64,000 nucleotides of DNA. It comes from DASQFQ01 sp963805525. GTDB lineage: Bacteria; Actinomycetota; Thermoleophilia; Solirubrobacterales; Solirubrobacteraceae. Position numbers and translations under genes: made by a program. The notes beneath the pieces were generated by a model, which made no database searches, was not told where the DNA came from, and was given only the letters and a program-made list of their open reading frames with translations. Shown in pieces: positions 33,669-41,792 of this stretch (position 1 is the first letter of the stretch; every line of letters begins with the position of its first letter). The stretch is taken from assembly GCA_963805525.1 (NCBI GenBank), contig CAWDUT010000007.1, positions 1,116,001 to 1,180,000 of the forward strand. The letters run 5' to 3'.

Positions 33669-35635
33669 CGCTCCGCCCAGGCGGCGCAGAACGCCTCGAC
33701 GACGACCGGGTCGAACTGTGTGCTCGCGCACCGCCGCAGCTCGCTGACCGCGGAGGCCGGCGCGACGGCGGGCGAGTAGGGCCGCTCGGAGGTCATGGCG
33801 TCGAACGCGTCGATCACGCTGACCACGCGCGCGCCCAGCGGGATCTGCTGCTCGGCCAGGCGGTCCGGGTAGCCGGTGCCGTCCCAGCGCTCGTGGGAGG
33901 AGCGCACCAGCCGCGCGACCTGGCCCAGCGCCGGGGCGGCGGAGACGATCCGCTCGCCGATCAGCGTGTGGCGGCGGATGAACTCCCACTCGTGGGGATC
34001 CAGCGGGCCCGGCTTGGTCAGGATCGCGTCCGGGATCGCGACCTTGCCGACGTCGTGCAGCTCGGCGGCGTGGCGCACGCACTCCGCCTCGTCCTCGTTC
34101 ATGCCCAGGCGCCGCGCGGTCGCCTCGGCGAGATCCGCCGCGCCCTCGATGTGGCCGAACAGGTCGGGCGCGCGCTCGGTCAGGGCGCGCACGAGCACGT
34201 CCTTCGACTGGCGCGTGGCCGACGTCCGCCCTGCGTTCTTCTGCGCGTACATGCGCTGGTCGGCGATCCGCAGCGCCTCGGTGGCGTCCTGCGCCTCGCG
34301 CGGCAGCACGATCGCGCCGTAGGAGGACGTCACGTTGAAGCCTTCGCCGTGCTCGGTCAGCGCCGACGCCGCGCCCGCGATGATCGGGTCCGCGACCTCG
34401 TCACCCGGCTCGAACAGCGCGCAGAACTCGTCGCCGCCCATCCGGAACGCGCGCCCGCGCCCGCTCAGATAGGTCGCCAGGTTGGCGCCCAGCCGCACCA
34501 GCAGCGCGTCGCCGGCCGGGTGGCCGAAGGTGTCGTTGTAGTGCTTGAAGCCGTCGAGGTCGAACAGCACGAGCACGATCGGCTTCGCGTCGTGGGCGTC
34601 CGGCAGCAGGCAGGCGAGCTCGCGCGCCAGCGCGCGCCGGTTGCCGAGCCCGGTCAGAACGTCGGTCAGAGCCTCGTCGCGCGAGGTCCGCAGCATCGCC
34701 ACGTTCTCGCGGAAGGTCAGCATCAGCCTCGCCATGACCGCCACCAGCGACAGCGCGGACAGCCCCACCGCGACCGGGTTCATGTCGGTCAGGCAGCCGT
34801 AGATCAGCATTCCCAGCCCCACCGAGCCGAAGCCGAGCGGCACGGAGATGAAGCGCAGGCCGTCCGGGGCGCTCGGCTGGTGCACGACCGCCGGCTGCCA
34901 GGAGGCGAGGGCGATCAGCAGCAGGCCGAGCGTCCAGCCGATGTCGAACCACGCCGGCGCGGAGTACGTCCCCAGCGCCGTCTGCACGAGGTAGAGCGAG
35001 TCGGCGAGCCAGAACGAGATGATGCCGACGGCCAGCAGCACCCAGGTGCGGTCGAGCCGCCAGCCGGTGCTCGCCAGCGCGCCGACGGCGACGCCGAGCA
35101 GGACGAGGTCGGTCAGCGGGTAGGCGAGCGCGGTGGCGACGGCCAGCGGCTTGCCCTGGGCGGCGCCGAGCGCGGTCTCGAACACGATCGCGGCGCTCAC
35201 GGCGGTGATCGCCAGCGCGGCGATCGAGCCGTCGGTCCACAGCGTCTTCGGCACGTCGCGCGTGCGCGCCCGCACCAGCGCGAGCACGCCGATCATCGCC
35301 AGCACCGGGAAGAGGAGGAAGCCCGCGTCGGCCGGCGAGGGGATCGGCGGCGACGCCATGTCGTAGAGGACGACGGTGTAGTAGAGGTTGCCGAGCGCCC
35401 ACGCGAGCACGCCGATGCCGATCAGCAGCCACGCGTTCTGCTCGCGCCGCGCCTGCCAGGCGCCGCCGAGGCAGAGCAGCCCGGCGAGCACCTCGATGCC
35501 GTTATGGGCGTAGTCGCTCGTGACCGGCCCGAGCGAGAGCCCCGGCAGCACGAGCACCTGCAGCTCGAGGATCGCCACCCACGCGCCGAGGACGGCGAAC
35601 AGCGCCATCACGGCCCGGCGACGCGGAGGATTCAT
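33620..35635 (-). CDS. Membrane GGDEF + HD-GYP protein (c-di-GMP synthase/phosphodiesterase), paralogue 1
   Basis: 671 aa. About eight transmembrane helices (residues 10-300) form an integral membrane sensor. An intact GGDEF signature (residues 400-404, MGGDEFCALFE) follows, then a C-terminal HD-GYP domain with HAAELHDVGK, HTLIGERI and HERWDGTGYP. All metal and GYP residues are present, so both synthesis and hydrolysis of c-di-GMP are possible. The RxxD inhibitory site upstream of GGDEF is missing. GATACT ends 5 nt before the ATG. The gene lies just beyond ftsZ and has a close paralogue at 45255-47246. Confidence 0.88.
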   Translation of the reverse strand: MNPPRRRAVMALFAVLGAWVAILELQVLVLPGLSLGPVTSDYAHNGIEVLAGLLCLGGAWQARREQNAWLLIGIGVLAWALGNLYYTVVLYDMASPPIPSPADAGFLLFPVLAMIGVLALVRARTRDVPKTLWTDGSIAALAITAVSAAIVFETALGAAQGKPLAVATALAYPLTDLVLLGVAVGALASTGWRLDRTWVLLAVGIISFWLADSLYLVQTALGTYSAPAWFDIGWTLGLLLIALASWQPAVVHQPSAPDGLRFISVPLGFGSVGLGMLIYGCLTDMNPVAVGLSALSLVAVMARLMLTFRENVAMLRTSRDEALTDVLTGLGNRRALARELACLLPDAHDAKPIVLVLFDLDGFKHYNDTFGHPAGDALLVRLGANLATYLSGRGRAFRMGGDEFCALFEPGDEVADPIIAGAASALTEHGEGFNVTSSYGAIVLPREAQDATEALRIADQRMYAQKNAGRTSATRQSKDVLVRALTERAPDLFGHIEGAADLAEATARRLGMNEDEAECVRHAAELHDVGKVAIPDAILTKPGPLDPHEWEFIRRHTLIGERIVSAAPALGQVARLVRSSHERWDGTGYPDRLAEQQIPLGARVVSVIDAFDAMTSERPYSPAVAPASAVSELRRCASTQFDPVVVEAFCAAWAERQGETTTDTRRDVAPL

Positions 35636-35683
35636 GCGGAAGTATCGGCTTCCGCCGCCTTGCGACTTTAGTGACGAACGCGG

Positions 35684-36763
35684 CTAGCGCAGGAACGGCG
35701 GGATGTCGATGTCGTCGTCCGAGATCTCGAGCGACGAGCGCTGGCGATCGTCGATCCGCGGCCCGCGGTCGGGCGAGCGGCCGGTCGCGCGCGAGCCGCC
35801 GAAGCCACCACCGCCGCGCGGCCGGTCGAAGCCCGTGGCGATGACGGTGACGCGGATCTCGTCGCCCATCTCCTCGTCGATGACGGCGCCGAAGATGATG
35901 TTGGAGTTCGCGTCCGCGGCGGAGTGGATCAGCTCAGCCGCCTCGTTCACCTCGAACAGCCCGAGGTCCTTGCCGCCGGTGATGTTGAGCAGGATGCCGG
36001 TGGCGCCCTCGACGGACTCCTCCAGCAGCGGCGAGGAGATCGCGGCCTTGGCGGCCTCCGACGCGCGGCTCTCGCCGGCGCTCGAGCCGATGCCCATCAG
36101 CGCGGAGCCGGCGTCGGCCATGATCGCGCGGACGTCGGCGAAGTCGAGGTTGATCAGGCCGGGGATCGTGATCAGGTCGGTGATGCCCTGGACGCCCTGG
36201 CGCAGGACGTTGTCGGCCTCGCGGAACGCGTCGAGGATGCTCGTGCGGCGCTCGACGATCGAGAGCAGCTTCTCGTTCGGGATCACGATCAGCGTGTCGA
36301 CCATCTCGCGCAGGCGGTCGATGCCCTCCTGCGCCTGGCGGGAGCGCTGCGAGCCCTCGAACTCAAACGGGCGCGTGACGACGCCGACGGTGAGCGCGCC
36401 GATCTCGTTCTTGGCGATCTCGGCGATCACGGGCGCGGCGCCCGTGCCGGTGCCGCCGCCCTCGCCCGCGGTGACGAAGACCATGTCGGCGCCCTTCAGC
36501 GCCTCCTTGATGTCGTCGCGCGACTCGGCCGCGGCGCCCTGCCCGACCTGCGGGTTGGCGCCGGCCCCGAGCCCCTTGGTGAGACCCGAGCCGATGTTGA
36601 GCTTGATGTCGGCGTCCGTCATCTGGAGCGCCTGGGCATCGGTGTTGCACGCGATGAACTCCACGCCCGAGAGCCCGGCATCGATCATCCGGTTCACGGC
36701 ATTGGTTCCACCGCCGCCGACTCCGACGACCTTTATGACTGCGAGATAGCTGCCAGCTTCCAT
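35684..36763 (-). CDS. ftsZ: Cell division protein FtsZ
   Basis: Tubulin-like GTPase forming the Z-ring. 359 aa with the tubulin signature GGGTGTG (residues 102-108), the N-terminal GVGGGGTNAVNRM nucleotide-binding loop and a C-terminal peptide DIDIPPFLR that would bind membrane tethers. No ftsA is present, so another tether (for example SepF) must be encoded elsewhere. Preceded by its own sigma70-like promoter and a 5' UTR with a hairpin; it is the last gene of the dcw cluster. Confidence 0.97.
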   Translation of the reverse strand: MEAGSYLAVIKVVGVGGGGTNAVNRMIDAGLSGVEFIACNTDAQALQMTDADIKLNIGSGLTKGLGAGANPQVGQGAAAESRDDIKEALKGADMVFVTAGEGGGTGTGAAPVIAEIAKNEIGALTVGVVTRPFEFEGSQRSRQAQEGIDRLREMVDTLIVIPNEKLLSIVERRTSILDAFREADNVLRQGVQGITDLITIPGLINLDFADVRAIMADAGSALMGIGSSAGESRASEAAKAAISSPLLEESVEGATGILLNITGGKDLGLFEVNEAAELIHSAADANSNIIFGAVIDEEMGDEIRVTVIATGFDRPRGGGGFGGSRATGRSPDRGPRIDDRQRSSLEISDDDIDIPPFLR

Positions 36764-36831
36764 GGATTCGTGTCCGGACCTCTAGTAGGAGTCGAGCGTT
36801 CCCCTAGCTCGACCGCGGTGCGGATTTTCGC

Positions 36832-36861
36832 ACGTTACGGTCATTTCGGCGTTTCTGTCAA
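36832..36861 (-). promoter_or_regulatory. Sigma70-type promoter of ftsZ
   Basis: On the minus strand TTGACA (36861-36856), an 18-nt spacer and TAACGT (36837-36832), in the 145-bp gap between ftsQ and ftsZ. The expected transcript start leaves a UTR of about 60 nt containing the inverted repeat GTCGAGC/GCTCGAC (36791-36813). Confidence 0.65.
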
Positions 36862-36876
36862 CGCCAGGGTAGGACG

Positions 36877-36890
36877 GCAAGATGTCTTGC
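36877..36890. promoter_or_regulatory. Palindrome upstream of the ftsZ -35
   Basis: GCAAGA-TG-TCTTGC, 16 bp upstream of the ftsZ -35 box and 19 bp past the ftsQ stop. It may be a regulator site or a weak ftsQ terminator. Confidence 0.35.
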
Positions 36891-36908
36891 AAGCCGCCTA
36901 AGTCTCGA

Positions 36909-37673
36909 CTACGGGTTGAGAGTAGGGCTACTCTCCACTGTAGCTTGAGGGTCAGGAGTGGCGGTCTCCCCGGGGTCCTGGTCGACCGGCCCGAGCCCGC
37001 CTGCAGCAACCCTTTCCGGCACTCGCAGGTCGAGATACGTGGCGCCCTGGGAACTCGGATCCGCGAGCACCCGGACGGCCGCCAGCCACTTGCGATTGGC
37101 GTCGGAACCGGAGCCGAAGACGAGGTCGGGACCGTTGCGCATTTCGAGCGTCAGACCGCGCGGTCCAGAGATCAGACGCTGGATTCGCCCGCGCAACTCC
37201 GGCGGCGCGCCACCCGCGACGGCCAGCGCGCCGAGCGTGTTGCGGTCGGTCACGCGCTCGCCGGCGGGCGCGCTGCGGGCACGCAGGACCGGGAGGTCGG
37301 AGACCTTCAGGCCGCGCAGGACGCGCCCGTCGCCCGCGGCGGCGACGCGGCCGGCGCCGGTCTCGATCGCGGCGACCGGGGCGCGCTCGCGCACCTCGAT
37401 GGACAGCTTGTGGGGGAACTTGGCTTCGGTGCGGATGCCCGCGACGGACGGGAACTCCGCCACCGCCGCGCGCAGCTGGTCCTCGCGCACGTGCAGCGTC
37501 GTCATGTCGAGCGCGGCGGCCTTCAGCGCGGTGCGGATCGAGGGCGCCTCGGAGGAGCTGAGCCCGGTGATGAAGACGTCACGGACCTGGACGACGGAGG
37601 CATCGCGGAGCCAGAACCACCCGCCGGCGAGCACGCAGGCGGCCACCATGACGCCGGCGACGATCTTCTTCAC
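36909..37673 (-). CDS. ftsQ: Cell division protein FtsQ (DivIB), POTRA domain
   Basis: Bitopic divisome protein linking FtsB/FtsL to FtsI/FtsW. 254 aa: short cytoplasmic start, one transmembrane helix (about residues 5-20), POTRA domain (VRDVFITGLSSSEAPSIRTAL) and the FtsQ domain (EFPSVAGIRTEAKFPHKLSIEVRER), then a Pro/Thr-rich tail. GTG at 37673 overlaps the murC TGA (GTGA). No murB lies between murC and ftsQ. Confidence 0.9.
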   Translation of the reverse strand: MKKIVAGVMVAACVLAGGWFWLRDASVVQVRDVFITGLSSSEAPSIRTALKAAALDMTTLHVREDQLRAAVAEFPSVAGIRTEAKFPHKLSIEVRERAPVAAIETGAGRVAAAGDGRVLRGLKVSDLPVLRARSAPAGERVTDRNTLGALAVAGGAPPELRGRIQRLISGPRGLTLEMRNGPDLVFGSGSDANRKWLAAVRVLADPSSQGATYLDLRVPERVAAGGLGPVDQDPGETATPDPQATVESSPTLNP

Positions 37674-39001
37674 GCTCCGGGGGTTCGACCCGGACCGGCC
37701 AGCCTCCTGCCCAGCGTGTCGATATCTCCCGCGCCGAGCGTCAGCAGCAGGTCGCCCTCGCGCAGTTCGGAGCGCAGGAAGCGCTCCGCGGAGTCGAAGT
37801 CCGGCAGCCACGCCACCCGCTTGCCGCCGCCCGCGTCGGCGGCCGCCTCGGCCACGAGCCGACCGGAGACGCCGGGGTAGTCCTCGGCCGCCTCGCGCGC
37901 CGGGTAGATCTCGGTGACGATCGGCAGGTCGGCGCGGGCGAGCGCGGCGCCGAACTCGCGGGCGGAGTGCTTCGTGCGCGAGTAGAGGTGCGGCTGGAAG
38001 ACCGCCACCAGCCGGCGCGGGTTCAGCGTGCGGGCGGCCTCAAGCGTGGCCAGCACCTCGGTCGGGTGGTGCGCGTAGTCGTCGACCACGAGCGCACCCT
38101 CGGGCGTGGTGCCGACGCGCTCGAAGCGCCGCCCGGCGCCGGAGAAGTCGCGCAGCGCGGCCGCGGCGGCGGGGACGTCGCCGCCGATCGCCCGGATCGC
38201 GGTCAGCGCGGCGGCGGCGTTGAGCGCGTTGTGGGCGCCCGGCACCGTCAGCTCGACGGCGATCCCGTCGAGCGTGAACGAGGAGCCGCCCGGCGAGAGC
38301 ACCGGGTCGACGCCGAAGGGCCACACGCGCGGGCCGCCGTCCGCCAGCGCCAGCAGCTCCGGCCGTTCCCACACCACCGCGTCCTCCGCCGCGCCCAGGA
38401 ACGCGCGGAAGGTCGCCTCCACGTCGCGCAGCGAGCTATACGTCGAGTGATGGTCGAGCTCTGCGTTGGTCAGGACCACAACCCTGCGGTCGAGCTTGAG
38501 CAGAGACCGGTCTGACTCGTCGGCCTCGACCACCAGCCACTCCCCCGTCCCCCAGCCGGCGTTCGAGCCCGTCGAGCGCACCTCGCCGCCCACCAGGTAC
38601 GACGGATCGGCGCCGCTGCCGCGCAGCGCGTGGACGAGCATGCTCGACGTCGTCGTCTTCCCGTGGGTGCCGGAGACGGCGATCGTGGGCCGCAGCCGGG
38701 TCAGCTCGGCGAGCAGGTCGGCGCGGTGCAGCTCGCGGGTCGCGACCGCGCGCTCGGGGTTGTCGGGGCCGATCGCGGTCGAGTAGACGACCTCGGCGCC
38801 CTCTGGGACGTTGCCGGCGTCGTGCCCGACGACGGGCTCGATGCCCGCCTCGCGCAGCCGCACCGCATACGAGGAGCCGCCGGAGCGGTCAGAGCCCGTG
38901 ACCGACGCGCCGAGCTGCTGCGCCACGAGCGCGAGCCCGCTCATCCCCGCGCCGCCGATGCCCACGAAGTGCAGGCGGCGGTCATCCCATGGCCGATCCA
39001 T
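37670..39001 (-). CDS. murC: UDP-N-acetylmuramate--L-alanine ligase
   Basis: Adds L-Ala to UDP-MurNAc in the cytosol. 443 aa with GIGGAGMSG at the N-terminus, the ATP loop GTHGKTTT, EADESDRS and DDYAHHPTE. The ATG follows TAGCCT (39014-39009) by 7 nt with no ribosome-binding site, giving it an independent leaderless promoter downstream of the pilin gene. Confidence 0.96.
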   Translation of the reverse strand: MDRPWDDRRLHFVGIGGAGMSGLALVAQQLGASVTGSDRSGGSSYAVRLREAGIEPVVGHDAGNVPEGAEVVYSTAIGPDNPERAVATRELHRADLLAELTRLRPTIAVSGTHGKTTTSSMLVHALRGSGADPSYLVGGEVRSTGSNAGWGTGEWLVVEADESDRSLLKLDRRVVVLTNAELDHHSTYSSLRDVEATFRAFLGAAEDAVVWERPELLALADGGPRVWPFGVDPVLSPGGSSFTLDGIAVELTVPGAHNALNAAAALTAIRAIGGDVPAAAAALRDFSGAGRRFERVGTTPEGALVVDDYAHHPTEVLATLEAARTLNPRRLVAVFQPHLYSRTKHSAREFGAALARADLPIVTEIYPAREAAEDYPGVSGRLVAEAAADAGGGKRVAWLPDFDSAERFLRSELREGDLLLTLGAGDIDTLGRRLAGPGRTPGA

Positions 39002-39008
39002 GGGCGGG

Positions 39009-39014
39009 AGGCTA
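39009..39014 (-). promoter_or_regulatory. Leaderless -10 element of murC
   Basis: TAGCCT 7 nt before the ATG; it lies outside the upstream pilin stop codon (39026-39028), so it is not forced by coding constraints. Confidence 0.5.
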
Positions 39015-39025
39015 TTGCCGGGGCA

Positions 39026-39472
39026 CTACCAGCGGTTGCCGGCGGAGTCGGGCGTCGAGCGACAACCGCCGTTGCCCGGGTTGCTGCAGTTGCGGGTCAC
39101 GTCGCCGCTGGCGCCGAGCACCATCGTGAACGTGCCGCCGCCGTTGGTCGCGCGCGAGTCGACGGCGATGCTGAACGTCGTCGAGCTGCCGGAAACGACC
39201 AGGTTGCGCGCCTCGTTGAGCGAGGGCTCCATGCCCTTCAGCGTGGCGGCGTCGGTGTCGTAGGTCGAGCGATCGGTGTGGAACGTCTCGAGCGTCACGC
39301 GCGCGTCGCGCACCGCCGACTTGGCCTCGGTGTCCTGCGCCTTGGCGCGCTGGTTGAGGAACGCGGGCAGCGCGATCGCGGCGAGGATCCCGATGATCAG
39401 GATCACCACCATCAGCTCGATCAGCGTGAAGCCGCGGTTGTCCCGCAAGCGGTGCAGAGCACTCCGTGCCAT
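39026..39472 (-). CDS. Type IV pilin-like protein (prepilin)
   Basis: 148 aa with a textbook prepilin N-terminus: short basic leader ending RDNRG, then FTLIELMVVILIIGILAAIA, with cleavage after Gly14 and Glu5 of the mature protein (residue 19). The rest has the long helix and a C-terminal cysteine pair (NCSN, GCRS) typical of a D-region. It would be exported by a type IV pilus or type II secretion-like assembly, but no such genes flank it. It is set between murG and murC on the same strand. The ATG at 39472 is chosen for leader length; an upstream extension exists but is not family-like. Confidence 0.87.
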   Translation of the reverse strand: MARSALHRLRDNRGFTLIELMVVILIIGILAAIALPAFLNQRAKAQDTEAKSAVRDARVTLETFHTDRSTYDTDAATLKGMEPSLNEARNLVVSGSSTTFSIAVDSRATNGGGTFTMVLGASGDVTRNCSNPGNGGCRSTPDSAGNRW

Positions 39473-39555
39473 AGCCCCATCAACGGCTGATAAAGGCGAT
39501 TCCTTTAGCGGAGGGCAGGGCGGATCAGACTCCGGTCCAATGCGGCGCGGAGCCA

Positions 39556-40617
39556 TCAACCGGCGGCGGCGAGCACCTCTCGGGCGACCACCGCGGCGGC
39601 GTCCGGGCGCGCCAGGCGGCGCGAAGCGGCGGCCATTCCGGCCAGTCGCTCGGGGTCGCCGAGGAGGGCGTCGACCTCGCTGCGGAGGCGCGCGGGCGTG
39701 AGCTCGGCGTCCGGGAGGATCGTGGCCGCGCCGGCCTCCGCCATCCAGCGCGCGTTGGCGGTCTGGTGGTCGGCTGACGCGTGCGGATACGGGATCAGGA
39801 TCGCCGGCAGGCCGTACTGGGCGAGCTCGAAGACGGAGCCGCCGGCGCGGGCGACTGCGAGGTCGGCGGCGACCAGCGCCTGCCCGAACGGCGACACGTA
39901 TTCGCGCAGGTGGTAGTGCTCGCCGGGCGCTCGCAGCTCGGCGAAGTCGCGCGCGCCGGGCACGTGGAGGACGTGGAAGCCGGCGTCGGCGAACGCCTCG
40001 ACGGCCGCGAGGTTGATCGAACGCGCGCCGAGCGAGCCGCCGAAGATCAGCACGCAGGTCGCCTCGGGCGGGATGCCGAACTCGGCGCGGGCGGCGGCGC
40101 GGTCGTCGAACGTCGGCGGGACGGGGCGGCCGGTGACGAGGTAGCGGTCGCCGTCGCGGCCGGGGATCGGGAACGCGAGGCAGACGCGGCGGGCGCGCGG
40201 CGCGAGCAGGCGGTTGGTGAGGCCGAGGTGGGAGTCGGCCTCGGTCAGGACGACCGGGATGCGGCTGGTGAGCGCGGCGAACCCGACCGGGCCGGCGACG
40301 TAGCCGCCGCCGCCCAGCACGGCGTCGGCGCCGTCGACGATGCGGCGGGCCGTCCTGATCGAGGCGGCGGCGCGAAAGACCGCGCGCGCGGCCTTCAGCG
40401 GGTTCGAGCGCGAGATGCCCTCGACCTTCAGCGTCTCCAGCGGATAGCCGGCGGCGGGCACGAGCTGCGCCTCGGCGCGCTCTCCCCCCGCGAAGACGAC
40501 CTCGGCGCCCTCAGCCCGCAGCGCGTCGGCGATTGCCAGCGCCGGGACGACGTGCCCCGCCGTCCCGCCGGCGGCGATCACGATCCTCGGCCGCCTTGCT
40601 CCGGGCGTCGTCGTCAC
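39556..40617 (-). CDS. murG: UDP-N-acetylglucosamine--MurNAc-pentapeptide transferase (MurG)
   Basis: GT28 glycosyltransferase converting lipid I to lipid II at the inner face of the membrane. 353 aa with AAGGTAGHVVPA at the N-terminus, LGGGGYVAGPV, the FGGSLGARSIN loop and ARAGGSVFELAQYGLPAILIP. The GTG at 40617 lies inside the ftsW coding region; ftsW continues for 107 nt in another frame past this start. An internal GTG near 40580 would shorten the protein but leave it at the edge of the conserved motif. Confidence 0.93.
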   Translation of the reverse strand: MTTTPGARRPRIVIAAGGTAGHVVPALAIADALRAEGAEVVFAGGERAEAQLVPAAGYPLETLKVEGISRSNPLKAARAVFRAAASIRTARRIVDGADAVLGGGGYVAGPVGFAALTSRIPVVLTEADSHLGLTNRLLAPRARRVCLAFPIPGRDGDRYLVTGRPVPPTFDDRAAARAEFGIPPEATCVLIFGGSLGARSINLAAVEAFADAGFHVLHVPGARDFAELRAPGEHYHLREYVSPFGQALVAADLAVARAGGSVFELAQYGLPAILIPYPHASADHQTANARWMAEAGAATILPDAELTPARLRSEVDALLGDPERLAGMAAASRRLARPDAAAVVAREVLAAAG

Positions 40618-41767
40618 GCGACCTCACCGCGCGCAGCGTCGCGTGCCCGCCCTGGGCGACGTTGAGCAGCAGCCCCATCGCGCACAGCAGCACGATCAGC
40701 GAGCTCGAGCCCGAGGAGATGAACGGCAGCGGCACGCCCGTGAGGGGCGCGAGGCCGAGGACGGTGTAGACGTTGAGCAGCGCTTGGCACAGGATCAGGC
40801 TCGTGAGGCCGGCGGCGAGCAGCTTGGCGTAGATGCCCTTCGCCGCCTTCGCGGTCCGCAGCCCCGCGTACCCGATCATGCCGTAGAGGGAGAGCAGGAC
40901 GCAGATCCCCGCCACCCCGAGCTCCTCGCCGATGACCGCGAGGATGAAGTCCGTGTGGGCCTCGGGGAGGTAGAAGATCTTCTGCACCGACTGGCCGGGG
41001 CCGAGGCCGAGGAAGCCGCCGGAGCCGAGCGCGATCTGGCCCTGGACGGACTGGAAGCCGTTGCCGCCGGCGTCCGCCCACGGGTTCATGAAGGCGGTGA
41101 GGCGGGCGCGCCGGTAGGGCTCGAGGATCGCGAACACGAGCACGAGGAACGCGCCGACGCCGGCGATCAGCCCCAGCTGCCTGAGCGGCAGGCCGGCCGC
41201 GACGAGCATCGCCGCGAGCGTGAAGCAGATCACCAGCGCGGTGCCGAGGTCGGGCTGGGCGGCGATCAGCAGCACCGCGGCGGCGCCGACGCCGATGATC
41301 GGGCCGGCGGCGGTCCGGAGGTTGTGGGCGAGCTTGGGGCGGGCGGAGATGATCGACGCCGCGTGCAGGACGAGCGCGAGCTTCATCAGCTCGGCGGGCT
41401 GGAACTGCAGCGGCCCGGCGCCGAGCCAGCGGCGCGCGCCGTTGATCTTCACGCCGAAGCCGGGGACGAGCACGAGCACGAGCAGGACGAAGCTGATGAG
41501 GAGCAGGGCGGGCGTGTAACGGCGGATGCTCTCCAGGCCCTGGCGGGCGATCACGTTCATCGCCACGAGCCCGATGGCCCCGTAGATCAGGTACTTGACG
41601 AGGTAGGCGGTGCCGTCGCCGTCGCCCTGCAGGAGCGTGCGCGCGCTCGACGCCGAATAGACCATCACCGCCCCGCCGGCGAGCAGGCAGAGGGTGGCGG
41701 TGAGCAGCAGCCGGTGCTCCAAGGGCTGCGGCTGCTGGCGTCTCTGCATCGGAGCTGGTTTCGACAC
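40511..41767 (-). CDS. ftsW: Peptidoglycan glycosyltransferase FtsW (SEDS family)
   Basis: Polymerises lipid II at the septum with FtsI. 418 aa with ten predicted transmembrane helices and the SEDS hallmarks (INGARRWLG, QPAELMKL, GEELGV, PFISSGSSSL). The C-terminal 40 residues are charged (Arg/Asp-rich) and overlap murG by 107 nt, so the tail is unlikely to be conserved. Start is GTG 41767, or ATG 41749 (MQRRQQPQ), 25-43 nt after the murD stop. Confidence 0.92.
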   Translation of the reverse strand: MSKPAPMQRRQQPQPLEHRLLLTATLCLLAGGAVMVYSASSARTLLQGDGDGTAYLVKYLIYGAIGLVAMNVIARQGLESIRRYTPALLLISFVLLVLVLVPGFGVKINGARRWLGAGPLQFQPAELMKLALVLHAASIISARPKLAHNLRTAAGPIIGVGAAAVLLIAAQPDLGTALVICFTLAAMLVAAGLPLRQLGLIAGVGAFLVLVFAILEPYRRARLTAFMNPWADAGGNGFQSVQGQIALGSGGFLGLGPGQSVQKIFYLPEAHTDFILAVIGEELGVAGICVLLSLYGMIGYAGLRTAKAAKGIYAKLLAAGLTSLILCQALLNVYTVLGLAPLTGVPLPFISSGSSSLIVLLCAMGLLLNVAQGGHATLRAVRSRDDDARSKAAEDRDRRRRDGGARRPGAGNRRRAAG

Positions 41768-41792
41768 CCCCGGGACGCCCCCTGCCTTGTGC

